64,000 bases of DNA from Parietichytrium sp. I65-24A (Eukaryota > Sar > Bigyra > Thraustochytrida > Thraustochytriidae): assembly GCA_012862575.1 (NCBI GenBank), contig BLSF01000031.1:434001-498000 (forward strand), given 5' to 3'. A program made the translations under genes and the position numbers. Below, piece by piece: positions 45,572 to 56,400 of this stretch; within the stretch, counting starts at the first letter, position 1; the number at the start of each line of letters is the position of its first letter. The notes beneath the pieces are model-generated. The model made no database searches and had not been told where the DNA came from. It saw only the letters and a list, made by a program, of their open reading frames with translations.

Positions 45572-46796
45572 ATGGGCGAGAAGGTGTACAGGCGAGGCGC
45601 GCCGGAGGAGGGAGACTTGGTGACGCAGATAGTGTACAGCCCCGCGGAAGTAGGAGGGGTGATGGGTTTTGAGAGAAGTGTGAGTCTTTGATTGATTGAT
45701 TGATTGATTGATTGTTTGATTGATTGATTGATTGATGGATGGATGGATGGATTTATGGTTTGCTGTGTTGGTTGTGGTCGTGGATATCAATCAATAAACA
45801 ACGATTGATTGATTGTTTGATTGATTGATTGATTGATGGATGGATGGATTATGGTTTGCTGTGTTGGTTGTGGTCGTGGATATCAATAAACAACGATTGA
45901 TTGATTGATTGATTGTTTGTTTGATTGATTGATTGATTGATTGATGGATGGATTTATGGTTTGCTGTGTTGGTTGTGGTCGTGGATATCAATCAATAAAC
46001 AACAACGACTGTTGGAAGGCGGGTTCGTTAATGTTGGAGTTGGAGCGTGTGGTGTTTGGGGTTTGGTGTTTGTTTAGTATGAGAAAAGAGTGTTCCACTG
46101 ACAGTTGCATTGTATGCTTGGGATGTATCGTGGGATGCCTGATTTGCTTGCATGTTGGACTTGCATTGATGTTGGCGGTTGGCATGGCTGCTCGGTTGGT
46201 TGCTCCTGTGTGAAACTCGCGGCGACCAATGTAAATTTGCGCAATAGGTGGAGAAAATCAAGTTGTTTCGCAGGAGCAAGCTTGCGTCAGAAGCCATCGC
46301 GTCGCGGAAGAAATTGGCTCGGTTTGGCGCTGCGCAAGGTGCGGCGGGCATGGAAAGGGGCGTGACAATGGTTGCCATGGATCAGGTTCTCATTGAGGAT
46401 CCTCTCAGCGAAGAGGCCAGCAAAACTGGAGAAGAAAGGCTGATCGAGCGGTTGAAGGCTACCGTCAAGTCGAAGGGAACGCACCGCGGAGATGACGGCG
46501 GCGACTATGACTCTTATTTGAGCAATCTGCAACAGCAGCAAGGCTCTCGATCGCAGTCCAACTCAAAGTATCGCCAGTCTCCGTCTCGGTACAGAGCATC
46601 GAACGCATCACCAGGAAAGGGGAATGGCCCAAACCGAAATGCGGGGGGCAGAACGTCGCCAGCATTCACAATGCGCAACGCACAAAACAATAGCAACCCC
46701 CGCGGAAATAAGTCGCCAGGCTACGGTCCGCAAAAGTCGAAGCCCGGCTCTTCTGCTTCGGCTTGGTCTCCTGCCAAGCAAAAACCATCGTCTTGA
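45572..46796 (+). CDS. eIF3g N-terminal-domain protein lacking an RRM (two exons)
   Basis: I assemble exon 1 (45572-45679, 36 codons, ATG start) and exon 2 (46248-46796), joined in phase 0 across a 568-bp intron (donor GTGAGT, acceptor CAATAG): 218 residues. Exon 2 is open directly after a TAG that forms its acceptor, so it needs an upstream exon or a start at ATG 46350. The joined stretch GDLVTQIVY, KIKLFRR and ASEAIASRKKLARFG (residues 14-70) parallels human eIF3g (VTEY, KIVRTFR, ASKAVARRKNWKKFG), and TMVAMDQVLIEDP follows in the matching place. In eIF3g this region binds eIF3i/eIF3b in the translation pre-initiation complex. The C-terminal third is Ser/Asn/Gly/Lys-rich. Neither the zinc knuckle nor the RRM of eIF3g is present here or nearby. 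The family call is moderate, because the match is short. Confidence 0.6.
45690..46006. repeat. Three-unit minisatellite inside the intron
   Basis: Three head-to-tail units of 113, 92 and 112 bp (45690-45802, 45803-45894, 45895-46006). Each has a variable GATT/GATG array followed by a constant part of about 55 bp (GGTTTGCTGTGTTGGTTGTG through ATAAACAAC). The constant parts are nearly identical, pointing to recent duplication. The array fills most of the intron of the eIF3g-like gene. Confidence 0.93.
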
Positions 46797-47718
46797 TTCG
46801 ATGAGCTCAGTAACCCTCGCCTTCGCGCTCTGACACGGTGGGTATTCTTAGTGTCGATTTGCAAGTTTGATGTGTTGGAATGGTCATTCAGCAAGGGCTA
46901 GTAAAACCTGAAATGACAAACCACGAAGAAAGTTTTGGCAAGGCCATCCCTCTCTCTCTCTACAGAATGAGAGAGGAACTGTCACACACGCACAATCGAG
47001 AAACGCAAACGAACAGCAAAGCTCAGCAGCGCAATGTAAAAGAAAATGTAAAAGAAAAAAGACAGACTTTTTCCGAAACTTTTGGAGTCCACGGCAGTGG
47101 CGTACGTACATTGTGGGGAGACGACTCACCGAGATATGGACCATGAACGTTTTTGCCTCGTTTAGAAGAAAAACTCTTTCGGAAGAAGAAGAAGAAGAAA
47201 AAGAAGAATACAAGGAAGAAAATATCAGGTAACAGTAACAGAAGGCGAACTAACTTGAGCAAAGGCTACTACGATACAGCGAAGCAATTCTTTCTCACCA
47301 AAGTCAAATTAGATCAAATCAATTCAGGTATCGTCGTATATGTCACGGAGATGTAACACTAAATGAACGAAAATCAGGTGTTGGAAAACTTTTTTGAGCT
47401 TCTCTCGCGGCGAGACTTTAAAGAAGGGAACGATGAAAGTCAAGGCAAAGCAAGTCATCAGGCACGCACTCGCAGAGACCGACCGACAGCCAGAGGAGAA
47501 CGAGATGCAGAAAATCAGCAGCATGTCCAACTCGACACGGTCCCCCACCTCGCATGCAGATTGCGGCTGGCGGGTTTCTCCCTTGGAGACGCGCACTCTA
47601 ACCAGTCGAGCGGTGGTCGCGCTATGCTCCATACTTACTTTTGCGCTGAGAGCAGGCGAAAGCCAGCGAGCGGGAGGAGACAAGATTACAGCGAACAAGT
47701 CCAGTCAAGACTCGGGAC
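46797..47718. other. Intergenic between convergent eIF3g-like and bZIP genes
   Basis: About 0.9 kb. It contains an AAG-rich tract at about 47184-47222 and ATGTAAAAGAA repeats near 47034-47058. I looked for a missing RRM exon of the eIF3g-like gene and saw none. Confidence 0.55.
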
Positions 47719-49077
47719 TCACACCTCAGGCTTGACCCGGGCGGTAGGCGTGGAAACGGAATGTTTCAAGCTGCTTGAGCCACTGGTCTCTGACATGCCC
47801 ATCGTGGATGCGCTGTCGTCAAACTCTTCCTCATTGTCAGAGCCTTGCTGAGCAGGGTTCGAAGGGGCCTTCTCGTTGGACTCCCAGAGGTTATTGATCA
47901 TATACGTGCAGACCTTGTTCTTCTCAATCCACAAGAGAAACTTGGCCTGCTGTGTGGGGGTGATAGTGGACATGATCATGTCCATCTGCTTTTGCATAGA
48001 CTCAAAGTTGGAGCCGACGCGAGTCTGCAGCTCCTTCAGGATGCGCATGCACTCGGCCACGTTCTTGCGCTGTTGCCTGATGCCGTGCCTCATTCCAAGA
48101 AGAGTCTTCTTTTGGTCGTCGCTGAGCTGCAGCTCGCTACACAACATGTTCCAGATCCCACCACCGAAGGTCTTTTGGTTGCGCTTCTCATCGTAAAACT
48201 CGTCGTCCTGCTGCAGGCTCCACAGAGTCATTTTGCTGACAGTGTTGGGGATGAGCAAGGACTTTAGCTGCTTCATGTGAAATTGGATGGCCATGTTACG
48301 CTCGTGGCCAAAATCGCTGTACATGTCCTTGTACTGTGCCAGTGGCGACTTCATTTCGGCTTCGGAGCACTTGCTCTCCAGCAGCTGGCGCATGGCGTTC
48401 AGCTCGCCTTGACGGGCGATCTCCTTGTCCTTGCCATCCTTGCCTTTGTTGACCTGCTTCTCGAGCTCCTGGTTGTACTGGCGCAGCCTCGCGACCTGAT
48501 CCTCCAAGTTCTTGAACCTCTCACGCTTCCTGCGGCGGCAGGCTTTCGCAATCTCGCGGTTCCTTTCCAGCCTCTTTTGACGCTTAAAGTTTGGGTCACT
48601 TGGGTCCAGATCGCAGCCATCATCGGACACATCGGGAGACCCCGGTACCATCACCGCGGCGGCAGCTTTGCGCTTGTTCGCTCCTGCAGCCCGCGTGGTC
48701 TTGTGCGTGCTCTTGTCCGTGGATGCTGAGCCGCGGCCTTTGCGGGTGCGAGTGGCCGGTGCCGGTGGGGGTGGTACAGTTTGAGCATTTGAGCTCAGAG
48801 CTCCTGCACGTTGTGGCATCTGTTGTTGCTGTTGCTGCTGAGGAGGGTATCCGCTTTGCATAGGTTCGGGGAAGCCACCTCCGTTGGGCACAGGAAAGGA
48901 CTCGTCCACGAGGAAAGGGTCCTCCATGTCGAACATATTTGCGCCACGGCTGCTTGAACCAAGCAAGTCGCCGCTCATCACCAGCCAGCTCGTCAGATCG
49001 CTATCTCCGGGAGCCAAGTCATGCGCTCCTGAATGTGGCGCTCCTGCGACAAAATTGAGGGCATTGTCGCCGTTCAT
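47719..49077 (-). CDS. bZIP transcription factor
   Basis: A 452-residue single-exon nuclear protein. I start it at ATG 49077; the frame extends a few codons upstream but only to TTG. The basic region is at about 164-188 (KRLERNREIAKACRRRKRERF), with the invariant N-x7-R, followed by leucines at heptad spacing (190, 197, 204). It is a CREB/ATF-like DNA-contact sequence. The N-terminal half is Asp-rich, Pro-rich and Gln-rich (activation-domain-like), with a short basic stretch (about 107-136) that may aid nuclear import. Beyond the zipper are about 230 more residues of regular helices, including TPTQQAKFLLWIEKNK; this tail looks globular and is not part of the bZIP. Target genes are unknown. 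A TA dinucleotide array lies about 190 bp upstream. Confidence 0.9.
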   Translation of the reverse strand: MNGDNALNFVAGAPHSGAHDLAPGDSDLTSWLVMSGDLLGSSSRGANMFDMEDPFLVDESFPVPNGGGFPEPMQSGYPPQQQQQQQMPQRAGALSSNAQTVPPPPAPATRTRKGRGSASTDKSTHKTTRAAGANKRKAAAAVMVPGSPDVSDDGCDLDPSDPNFKRQKRLERNREIAKACRRRKRERFKNLEDQVARLRQYNQELEKQVNKGKDGKDKEIARQGELNAMRQLLESKCSEAEMKSPLAQYKDMYSDFGHERNMAIQFHMKQLKSLLIPNTVSKMTLWSLQQDDEFYDEKRNQKTFGGGIWNMLCSELQLSDDQKKTLLGMRHGIRQQRKNVAECMRILKELQTRVGSNFESMQKQMDMIMSTITPTQQAKFLLWIEKNKVCTYMINNLWESNEKAPSNPAQQGSDNEEEFDDSASTMGMSETSGSSSLKHSVSTPTARVKPEV

Positions 49078-49264
49078 TTCCGCGTCGTCCAATATGTGAT
49101 ACAAATCTCTCGTCCAACCGGCGTTCTCACCACACCACTACGTGTTAAAACCTGTTCAAAACTTTCAAATGCACTCGCACAATTCCTAATCTCAAAGCTA
49201 TCTCGCGCTTTTCACCTCAACCTTGTCCGATGAGTATCCCCTCAGTCCGCCAACCACCATACAA

Positions 49265-49304
<40 letters not shown>

Positions 49305-50390
49305 CGTATCTCGCAAGTCCCAGTATCTCCTCCGTGTGCGCGCTGTATGCACCGCACTAGCGTAGAGAACGCTAATACCAACTAGACCGCAGGTAGCGAC
49401 CGAATGAACGCGTCCCAGTGTACGCGCAGTGGGTCAGGGCGTATGTTGCAGTGTCCTCGGTGGAAGGTTGAGGTTAGGGATTTGTAGGGTTTAGTTTGTG
49501 AGGTGTAGGACTGGCAAGGACCTGGTGGGTGTGTGGCACTCCGGTGATTCCTCGATCCGGTAGAGTCGGCTGTGCGAAACGGTAGAACGCTGCGCGATTG
49601 GCGGGCGGTTCGACCAGCGGGAGGGAACGGGAAAGTAAGGGGAAATGTATGCGGACGGACCGACCAGGCTCTGTGCGTAGGTTTATCGCTAGCCGGTGAA
49701 TAGCCTAGTGTCTGGATTTCCCGTGAGGGGCGCGTGCGATCGGACGTCTAAACTTGTCTACCGGATCGCGGTAGCAGCCAGAAGGGATGCACTGTGGAAC
49801 GACGCAGGTGCGAGACGTCTTCTCAGCGAACAGACTGTGTTCTCTGGGTTCTGCTCGGGTTCTCGAGCCGGGAACCGGGAGGTGAGACGGAAAGCGACCT
49901 GTGTTGCTCGAGTAAAGCGAGCCAATCAAAGTCCAGATTCGCGAACAGTTTCCTCAAATATATATCGCAAACCGTGAATTGGACAGACGCAAGCAGCTCG
50001 TAGACTAGACAGCGCCAGTCAAAAAGCAATGCGTCGCGTTGCACCGAGTCAATGACTTGCGATTGCGCGGGTTCGTTCAAGTTTGGTGTCTGCCCGAGTT
50101 TGACGACGCAACTTTATTCCCGCTGACATTTGCCCAGTCCTTCTATGTCCTTCTGCCACCCTCCGCACTCCGCAGTGAGTGAGGGAGTTAGAGAGTGAGT
50201 GAGTGAGCCACTACACAGAGAGAGAGAGAGAGAGAGAGAAAGACTTCTTCGTTTGACTCGAACTGACTGTGAGTGAAAAGCGACAATCTATGGAATTATG
50301 AACTCCCTTCTTCTAACTGTGCATTATGAATTTCGAAATATTTTGAAGAATGAAAGAAAGATGAACGAGAAGTTATAAACAAGCTACTGA

Positions 50391-50424
<34 letters not shown>

Positions 50425-53400
50425 TGAGTCAGTGGCGAGCTGAAAACCTCAAGGTGGGAGGGGTGCGAGCCACGTGCAGCAAAACTAAGAGTGCGTGTGC
50501 GTGTGTGAGTGAGGAAGAGAAAGTGAGGGGGGAGGGGGAGTAAGGAAGGAATGGGATTAGCAAGTTAGCAAGTTGGGAGACTGAGGAGGAATAATTCTCA
50601 CAGACAGCAAACAAAAGGACATGGACATTTATCCTCACATTGCTCACACAGCTCACACAAAGCCAAAGTCAGTTTCTTCCCAACCCAAGAAAACCCCGGC
50701 CTTGCCTTCTCTCTCTCTACTGAAAGCGCTAGCTCTTAAGTAACAGTACTGACGGTGATCAGTACCTGGTACAGTACTTTGACCAAATAAATTTCTTCTC
50801 GTCTGTCTGTCTTATTTGTAGCTCGAACGCTAATTACTGGATTAGAGAAACGTTTCCCTACATGTCCTCTCCATTTGTTCTTCTTTCTCCTATTCTTTCA
50901 CGCCAAAGCAATCAATCAATGCAATCAATGAGTGGAAAGTAAGGGTGCTGAAGTACTATTACCAGTCACTTGAACTTTCGGGATCGATCGCTGGACCAAA
51001 ATTCAAACAAACAATTATTTATGATTGTAAATTCGAAATTTGATTGGACTTTGTTCTGAAAAAGCAATGATGAGAGCGTTGACTTTCGCGGGCAAATTGA
51101 ATGGACGGAAAGGACGGAGAGCGGGAAGTTTCTCTCCTTGTCTGTGTCTCTATGTCTTTGTATCTCCGTGTCTCACTCTCTTTCTCTCCCTCTCTCTCTC
51201 GTTCTTTCTTTCCTTCTCCAAAATTGCCCACTCCGAAATCTCATCGATCGCCTTTTTTTTCCTTTTTTCTTCTGCAAACGAAAGAAGGAAGAAAGGAAGG
51301 AAGGAGGAAGAAGGAGTGACTGGGAGCTGGGCCGGCAGTGACGCTGGCTGTCTCCTCTTCCGAAATTGGTTCTTTCTGCGCCTTCTCTGTCTCTAAGCAT
51401 GCACGGAATCTGTTCAGAAGTTAGTTATTCGACATTCGAGAGAAACGTATTTTGCCTTTTCTGGTTGAAAACGTTCTTTTGATTGAAACTTTTGAACATG
51501 TGAACGAATTGACAGGAGAAGAATTCTCACAAAAACTGGAATGCCTTTTTTCGTTTTACTCAGGCTCTACTGCAGTTTCCACCTTAATAAGTAGGAGTCC
51601 TCGCCTGCTTTCTCTCCGCCTCCTCCCCCACTCGCCCGTACAAAAAAAGGGAATCTTTTTATTGCAGTCAACGCGATCAAGAGAGGGGTGGCAATGGACT
51701 CCCCTCTCGTGGAAACTCACAAACAACTTCAGTGCAGGAATTGTCCGTGAGGAATCCAGCAAGGCCAGCGCTCTTTCCCTCCCATAAGTAAAAAAGTAAT
51801 ACGAAGAGTATACGAAGGGCGGAGTGCCAGTACTCAGTACACATCCCTACGGCATGGGTATAGGACCAGCTCATGTCCACTAAATTACCGCACGGTAGAA
51901 AGCTGTAGAGGCCACAAATTTTGCCGTCTCCATCAACAGGGTCTATAGGAATCTTAATAATAACGGTAGAGTCAAAGGGAGCACAAAAGTTGTTTTGCTA
52001 ATTTTGCCAGAAGAATAGGTCCATTTTCTTTCTGTCTACCAAACTTCAACACGTTCTTCTCTGCCCAAACAGGCAGATAAGTAAATAAATAAACAAACAA
52101 ATAATTGAAATGAATCAAAGAAGAACGGAGAAGCTCTACGTTCACCTTTCTCCCGGTTACCAATACACAGTCAATTCACAGCCAAACTGGTCAGGAGTGT
52201 GCGAAACTAGTGACGTCATTAGTCAACCTTTATCGATTAATCACTGTATTCAGTAGTGGTATAGTTCACGCAATCGAAGATGACGTCACTTTGGAGCGAT
52301 GCACTTTTCGGATTTCAGAACGCCAGCTTGGCTCAGAGGAGTTGGGCAGTTTAGTGTTGGATGGAGTATCCTTTAGGTACTGCTAGGTGGACTTTGCACC
52401 AAAGATCGCGTTGTTGGAACTCTCATTCAACTCACATAGGATCCCATAGGAAGAGAGGATAGGGAGCAGCTCTGTGTTCGCTGTAATGAGCTCTCAGTGA
52501 ATAAGCTAATAGTCTGTCTCTACGTGCTTTTCAATTGATTACTTTGAGTGATTGATCGTGAATGATTGATTGATTTGAGAGAATGGAATTCGGAGAGCAA
52601 GTAACGCTCAAAGACGTTGTTCTTTCGGTCTGCGCTTGTTCTGCTCATTCAATCAAGTTGTTGTTGAAGCTATGCAGCAAGAATGAGCAGACTGTGAACG
52701 TTTGAAGTTGCGTGTTTCGTTGTGCTCGGAAGAAGTAACCGTTCGTTCGGCAACAAGCCTTGAGACTGGGAGAAGAGTGTTTTTCGGAACTTGAAACATT
52801 TTTGCCAGCCGGTTCGTTCGCACTCGACGAGCCAATAACCAGCCAACATTCTCCAAAAAGTTTTTGCTGACTGTACATTCTACAAAAGTTGCCATCGTTT
52901 TCTATCGATGAACATGTCTTACAATCGTCTTGATACGACGGTGTCGAGCAAAACGATCCAAACACTTATTTTGAGCAGAAATTGGGAAAAGGTGGCCATG
53001 GGTCGTTCTTCCTCGTGTAACTATGAGCAAAAGACAAGTGGTGAAGACCCGGATCTGTGAAGTCTAGCGGTATCACTTCGCGAAGAAACCGACACAGGAA
53101 GCATTTGCTTCGACAAGAGCAAAAGGTCCTTCCAGCAACAGCAACTGCGGCCGGGATCGGCTCGCAGCGCTCTGAAAGAATGCATGTCCTAAACACAAGA
53201 ATTTAGAATTCGCAGTCAATGAGTTCAATCAGTTCAAGCGCCTTCAAATGCAGAGAGACTTCGAGACGGTGAGGGAGCTGAAAAGATCGGGCATGCATCG
53301 ATGGGGTGACGCGCCACGCGGGCTAGAAAGAAAACTCTGCAGAGGAAAACTCGTAGGCCTCGTTGGTACTGTAACTTCGTTCGAGACGCACGAGTTGTAC

Positions 53401-56400
53401 AGCTGGCCTTCCTCTCTTTTAGCTTGCTGAGCAGCAAATTTGAGATCATCAATGATTGCTAGGCGACGTGGCACTATGCCTTTCTCCCAAGGGCCTTTGG
53501 TGACGTTTGCGCCCTCCGCCCCCAACACCCAACGCCCAACAAGGTCGTGTTTTCAAACTCGGACATTCCCTAGACTAGCTGAACTCTACTTAGAGATGAT
53601 CGAGTCACTAATTGAATCCTCGGTCAGCTTGCGTCTTCTCTTTCTCTTTCTCGACTCCAGACATTCTCCTCTTCCATGTGGTCAGATCGTGGCCGCAACT
53701 GCTGGTGCATAAATTATCGACAGGAAGGGAAGCCCAACCAATGAAGATTCGCACACTTTTAAAGACTCGACAAGTCGCCCAACACGTTTGCTCTCTTGCT
53801 GGTGAGGCGGGAAGGGTTTCTTTTTGAGAAAGCGAGGAGCGGGATGCAAGTTTCTAGTACAAGTGCGTGCAGTTTTCCGGTGGCTGAGCACCACTACAAA
53901 CAAAGATCTCTTTGCCTGACTGATCGCCGATAGACGCGTAAACATTCCCTGCCTCCACTAACTTTATTAACTGTAAAGTCAAGAACGAAACTTCTCTCGT
54001 TGAATTCATTCACTGTCAATCGAAACAAGAAACAATCTTTTCTTCGTTGGCACTTTCGCCCTTCTTCCTCTTCCTCCGTGTGTGCTCCCTACAGTATCCA
54101 TTAATAATAGTGCTACACCGGTACAACCTTTGGCGGGAAATTGCGATCTTGGGCAATCAATCAATCAGGACTACCTACCTGCTGACTGTGAGTGATAAAT
54201 AGTGCATGATAAGCTTCTTCAAGCTCACCTCACAACTCCTTCCACATAAGAGAGAACAGTAACTTTTTTGCAGGAGAGCATTGTGGCATATTGTGGCGCC
54301 TTCGCTCTCCTTCTTCACTGTCAATCGAAAGAATAGATTATATGAAATCTTACAATGTTAGTTCACAGTCAGAACAGAAATTTACTTGTCCATTCATTCC
54401 ACTTTCCAGTTCATGACTATTGGACGCTCATGTAGTGAATCATACCGAAAAGTATAGAAACTACCATGCGCTAAGCAAACTCACAGTCAGGTCCCCAGTG
54501 CTCTTCTTAGGGCCCCCACTAAATATTTATAGTGAGTACTATAGTACTGGTAGAGTTGAGAATACTGCACAGTAGAACCTAGTACTGATGCTCGTCGCAA
54601 CATCGATCCAATCGTAAAACTCTCATCGTCGTTAGTAAGTCTTGGTAGGATAGAGATAACAGTGACGTTTATTTTTTTTGTTTTTCGTAGAATTTAGAGA
54701 ACATTTTTTGGAAGAATTCAATCAAGCTTTTTTTCTCAAATTGGAATAAGAAGCAAAAAAACACTTTCCAGTCAGTGAGTGCCTGCTGCTTCTGAATGAA
54801 TTATTCTGAAAATTGAAAAATCTTGTCGAGTAGGTGCTTCTCAAAAGCGCTTCACAATCCCGTAAATCTCACCTCACAGACAGTCACCAGCTCACTCACA
54901 GAGAAGTTTGCACTGCCATTCTTGGCGATTGCCGTCCTAATCCGTCCTCTCGGGGAAACCTCCTCCCCTGCAGTTTCCTTTGTTTCCTGTTTTTGAATCA
55001 AAATAAAAATTAAAAATTAAAAACTCAACAAAATTTTAACTTTGGTTGACTGACAAAAATTAATCGATTGATTGCTTGCTTGCTTGATTGAGCTAAGTGG
55101 CACGGTCATGCGAGAGTAACTCAGTCTCAATCGACTGTGAAGCTCACTCACCTGTCAGTGTCAAACGAACTTGGCTCGTGGAGTATTGGCGTCTAGTCTA
55201 GAGAACGAGAACCCTGTTGCCAGCACACAGGTTTTACGAGCTCAAGACTGACGATGCTCTCAGTACTCTCAGTCCAGTCTAGCTAGCCGGCTGTGAAGCG
55301 GAACTGCGCTACTAGTAGCTTTAGTGACACTAGTGACCACAGGCCGAGCAATCGTACCACTCACTCTCACTACCGCGGGAGGCACAGGATCCCCTCGCGT
55401 GAGTTTGACTCAGACTTCGTTCGACGAGCGTGTGGCTGACTATAAGTTAAACACACAGAGGCGCTGGCACTGCAAAGACAAAGTCAAACGGACGAAAACA
55501 AGCGCAGGGGACTCCTCGACTAACAAAAAGTAACCTGCCCAGAGAACCATGCGAAGCCTGCGAGTGTGGATAGGAAATAGCCAAGTCATTCTCCGACGAT
55601 GATGATGCTGATGTGAGTTTGTTTAGTCGATTATATAAACTAACAGTAAAAACGCTTTAGCCGACGACGTGGGACTTGGGTTGGATGAGAAAATTGCCCG
55701 CTAGCGCTCATCTAGTCTCGGTGTTTTTTCGCCATATCCGAATTCTCATCGTCTTTGGGAGATGTGGGTACGAGTACATTGAAGTTGAGGTGAACCGGAG
55801 GAGAGAGCACCATCGCTCTGTCGTAAAATCAGTCAAAACCACAAGAATTTATAATCAGTCAGAGAGAGTTTTTGGATGAAAAGGAAAGCGCTGGACCAGC
55901 ACTGGACCAGGGTCAAGCGACTGTGGTCTCCACCAAGATTACACCGGGCAGCGGGAGTTTTTGGGCGGCGAGTTTATGATTAGGATATGAAAATTCTCAC
56001 CAACCGGCCACGGACTATGCGTGGGAGGTCGTGGCCCAAACATGTGTCCCCAGGCCCTTCGGCAGAGGTCCAGAAAACTTCCGAGTTTGAAAACGTCCGA
56101 GTTTGAGTGTCCGAGTCTCCAGGTCAGTCGTTCAAGAGTCCGAGAGAGCAAGATGCTGACTGCGAGTACAGAGTCTTTCTAGAGTACAGCGCGCATATTT
56201 TTGATCCTGAATCGTGCTTCTTCAAGTGCCGGCCTGTCCCACACCCCACAACCACCATCACATCGACTGTGTTCGACAACACTTTTGATGAACAAAATCC
56301 TACCTTCAAGATTTGCGAGATAAAAAACGAGAAAAGGCCAGGATATGCTTGAAGCCATCAAAAATTATTTCACTGCTATTCAATGTGAGAACCAGCAACA

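Noticed and set aside
46800-47700. Missing RRM exon for the eIF3g-like gene
   Set aside because: No frame in this stretch shows RNP1/RNP2-like motifs.
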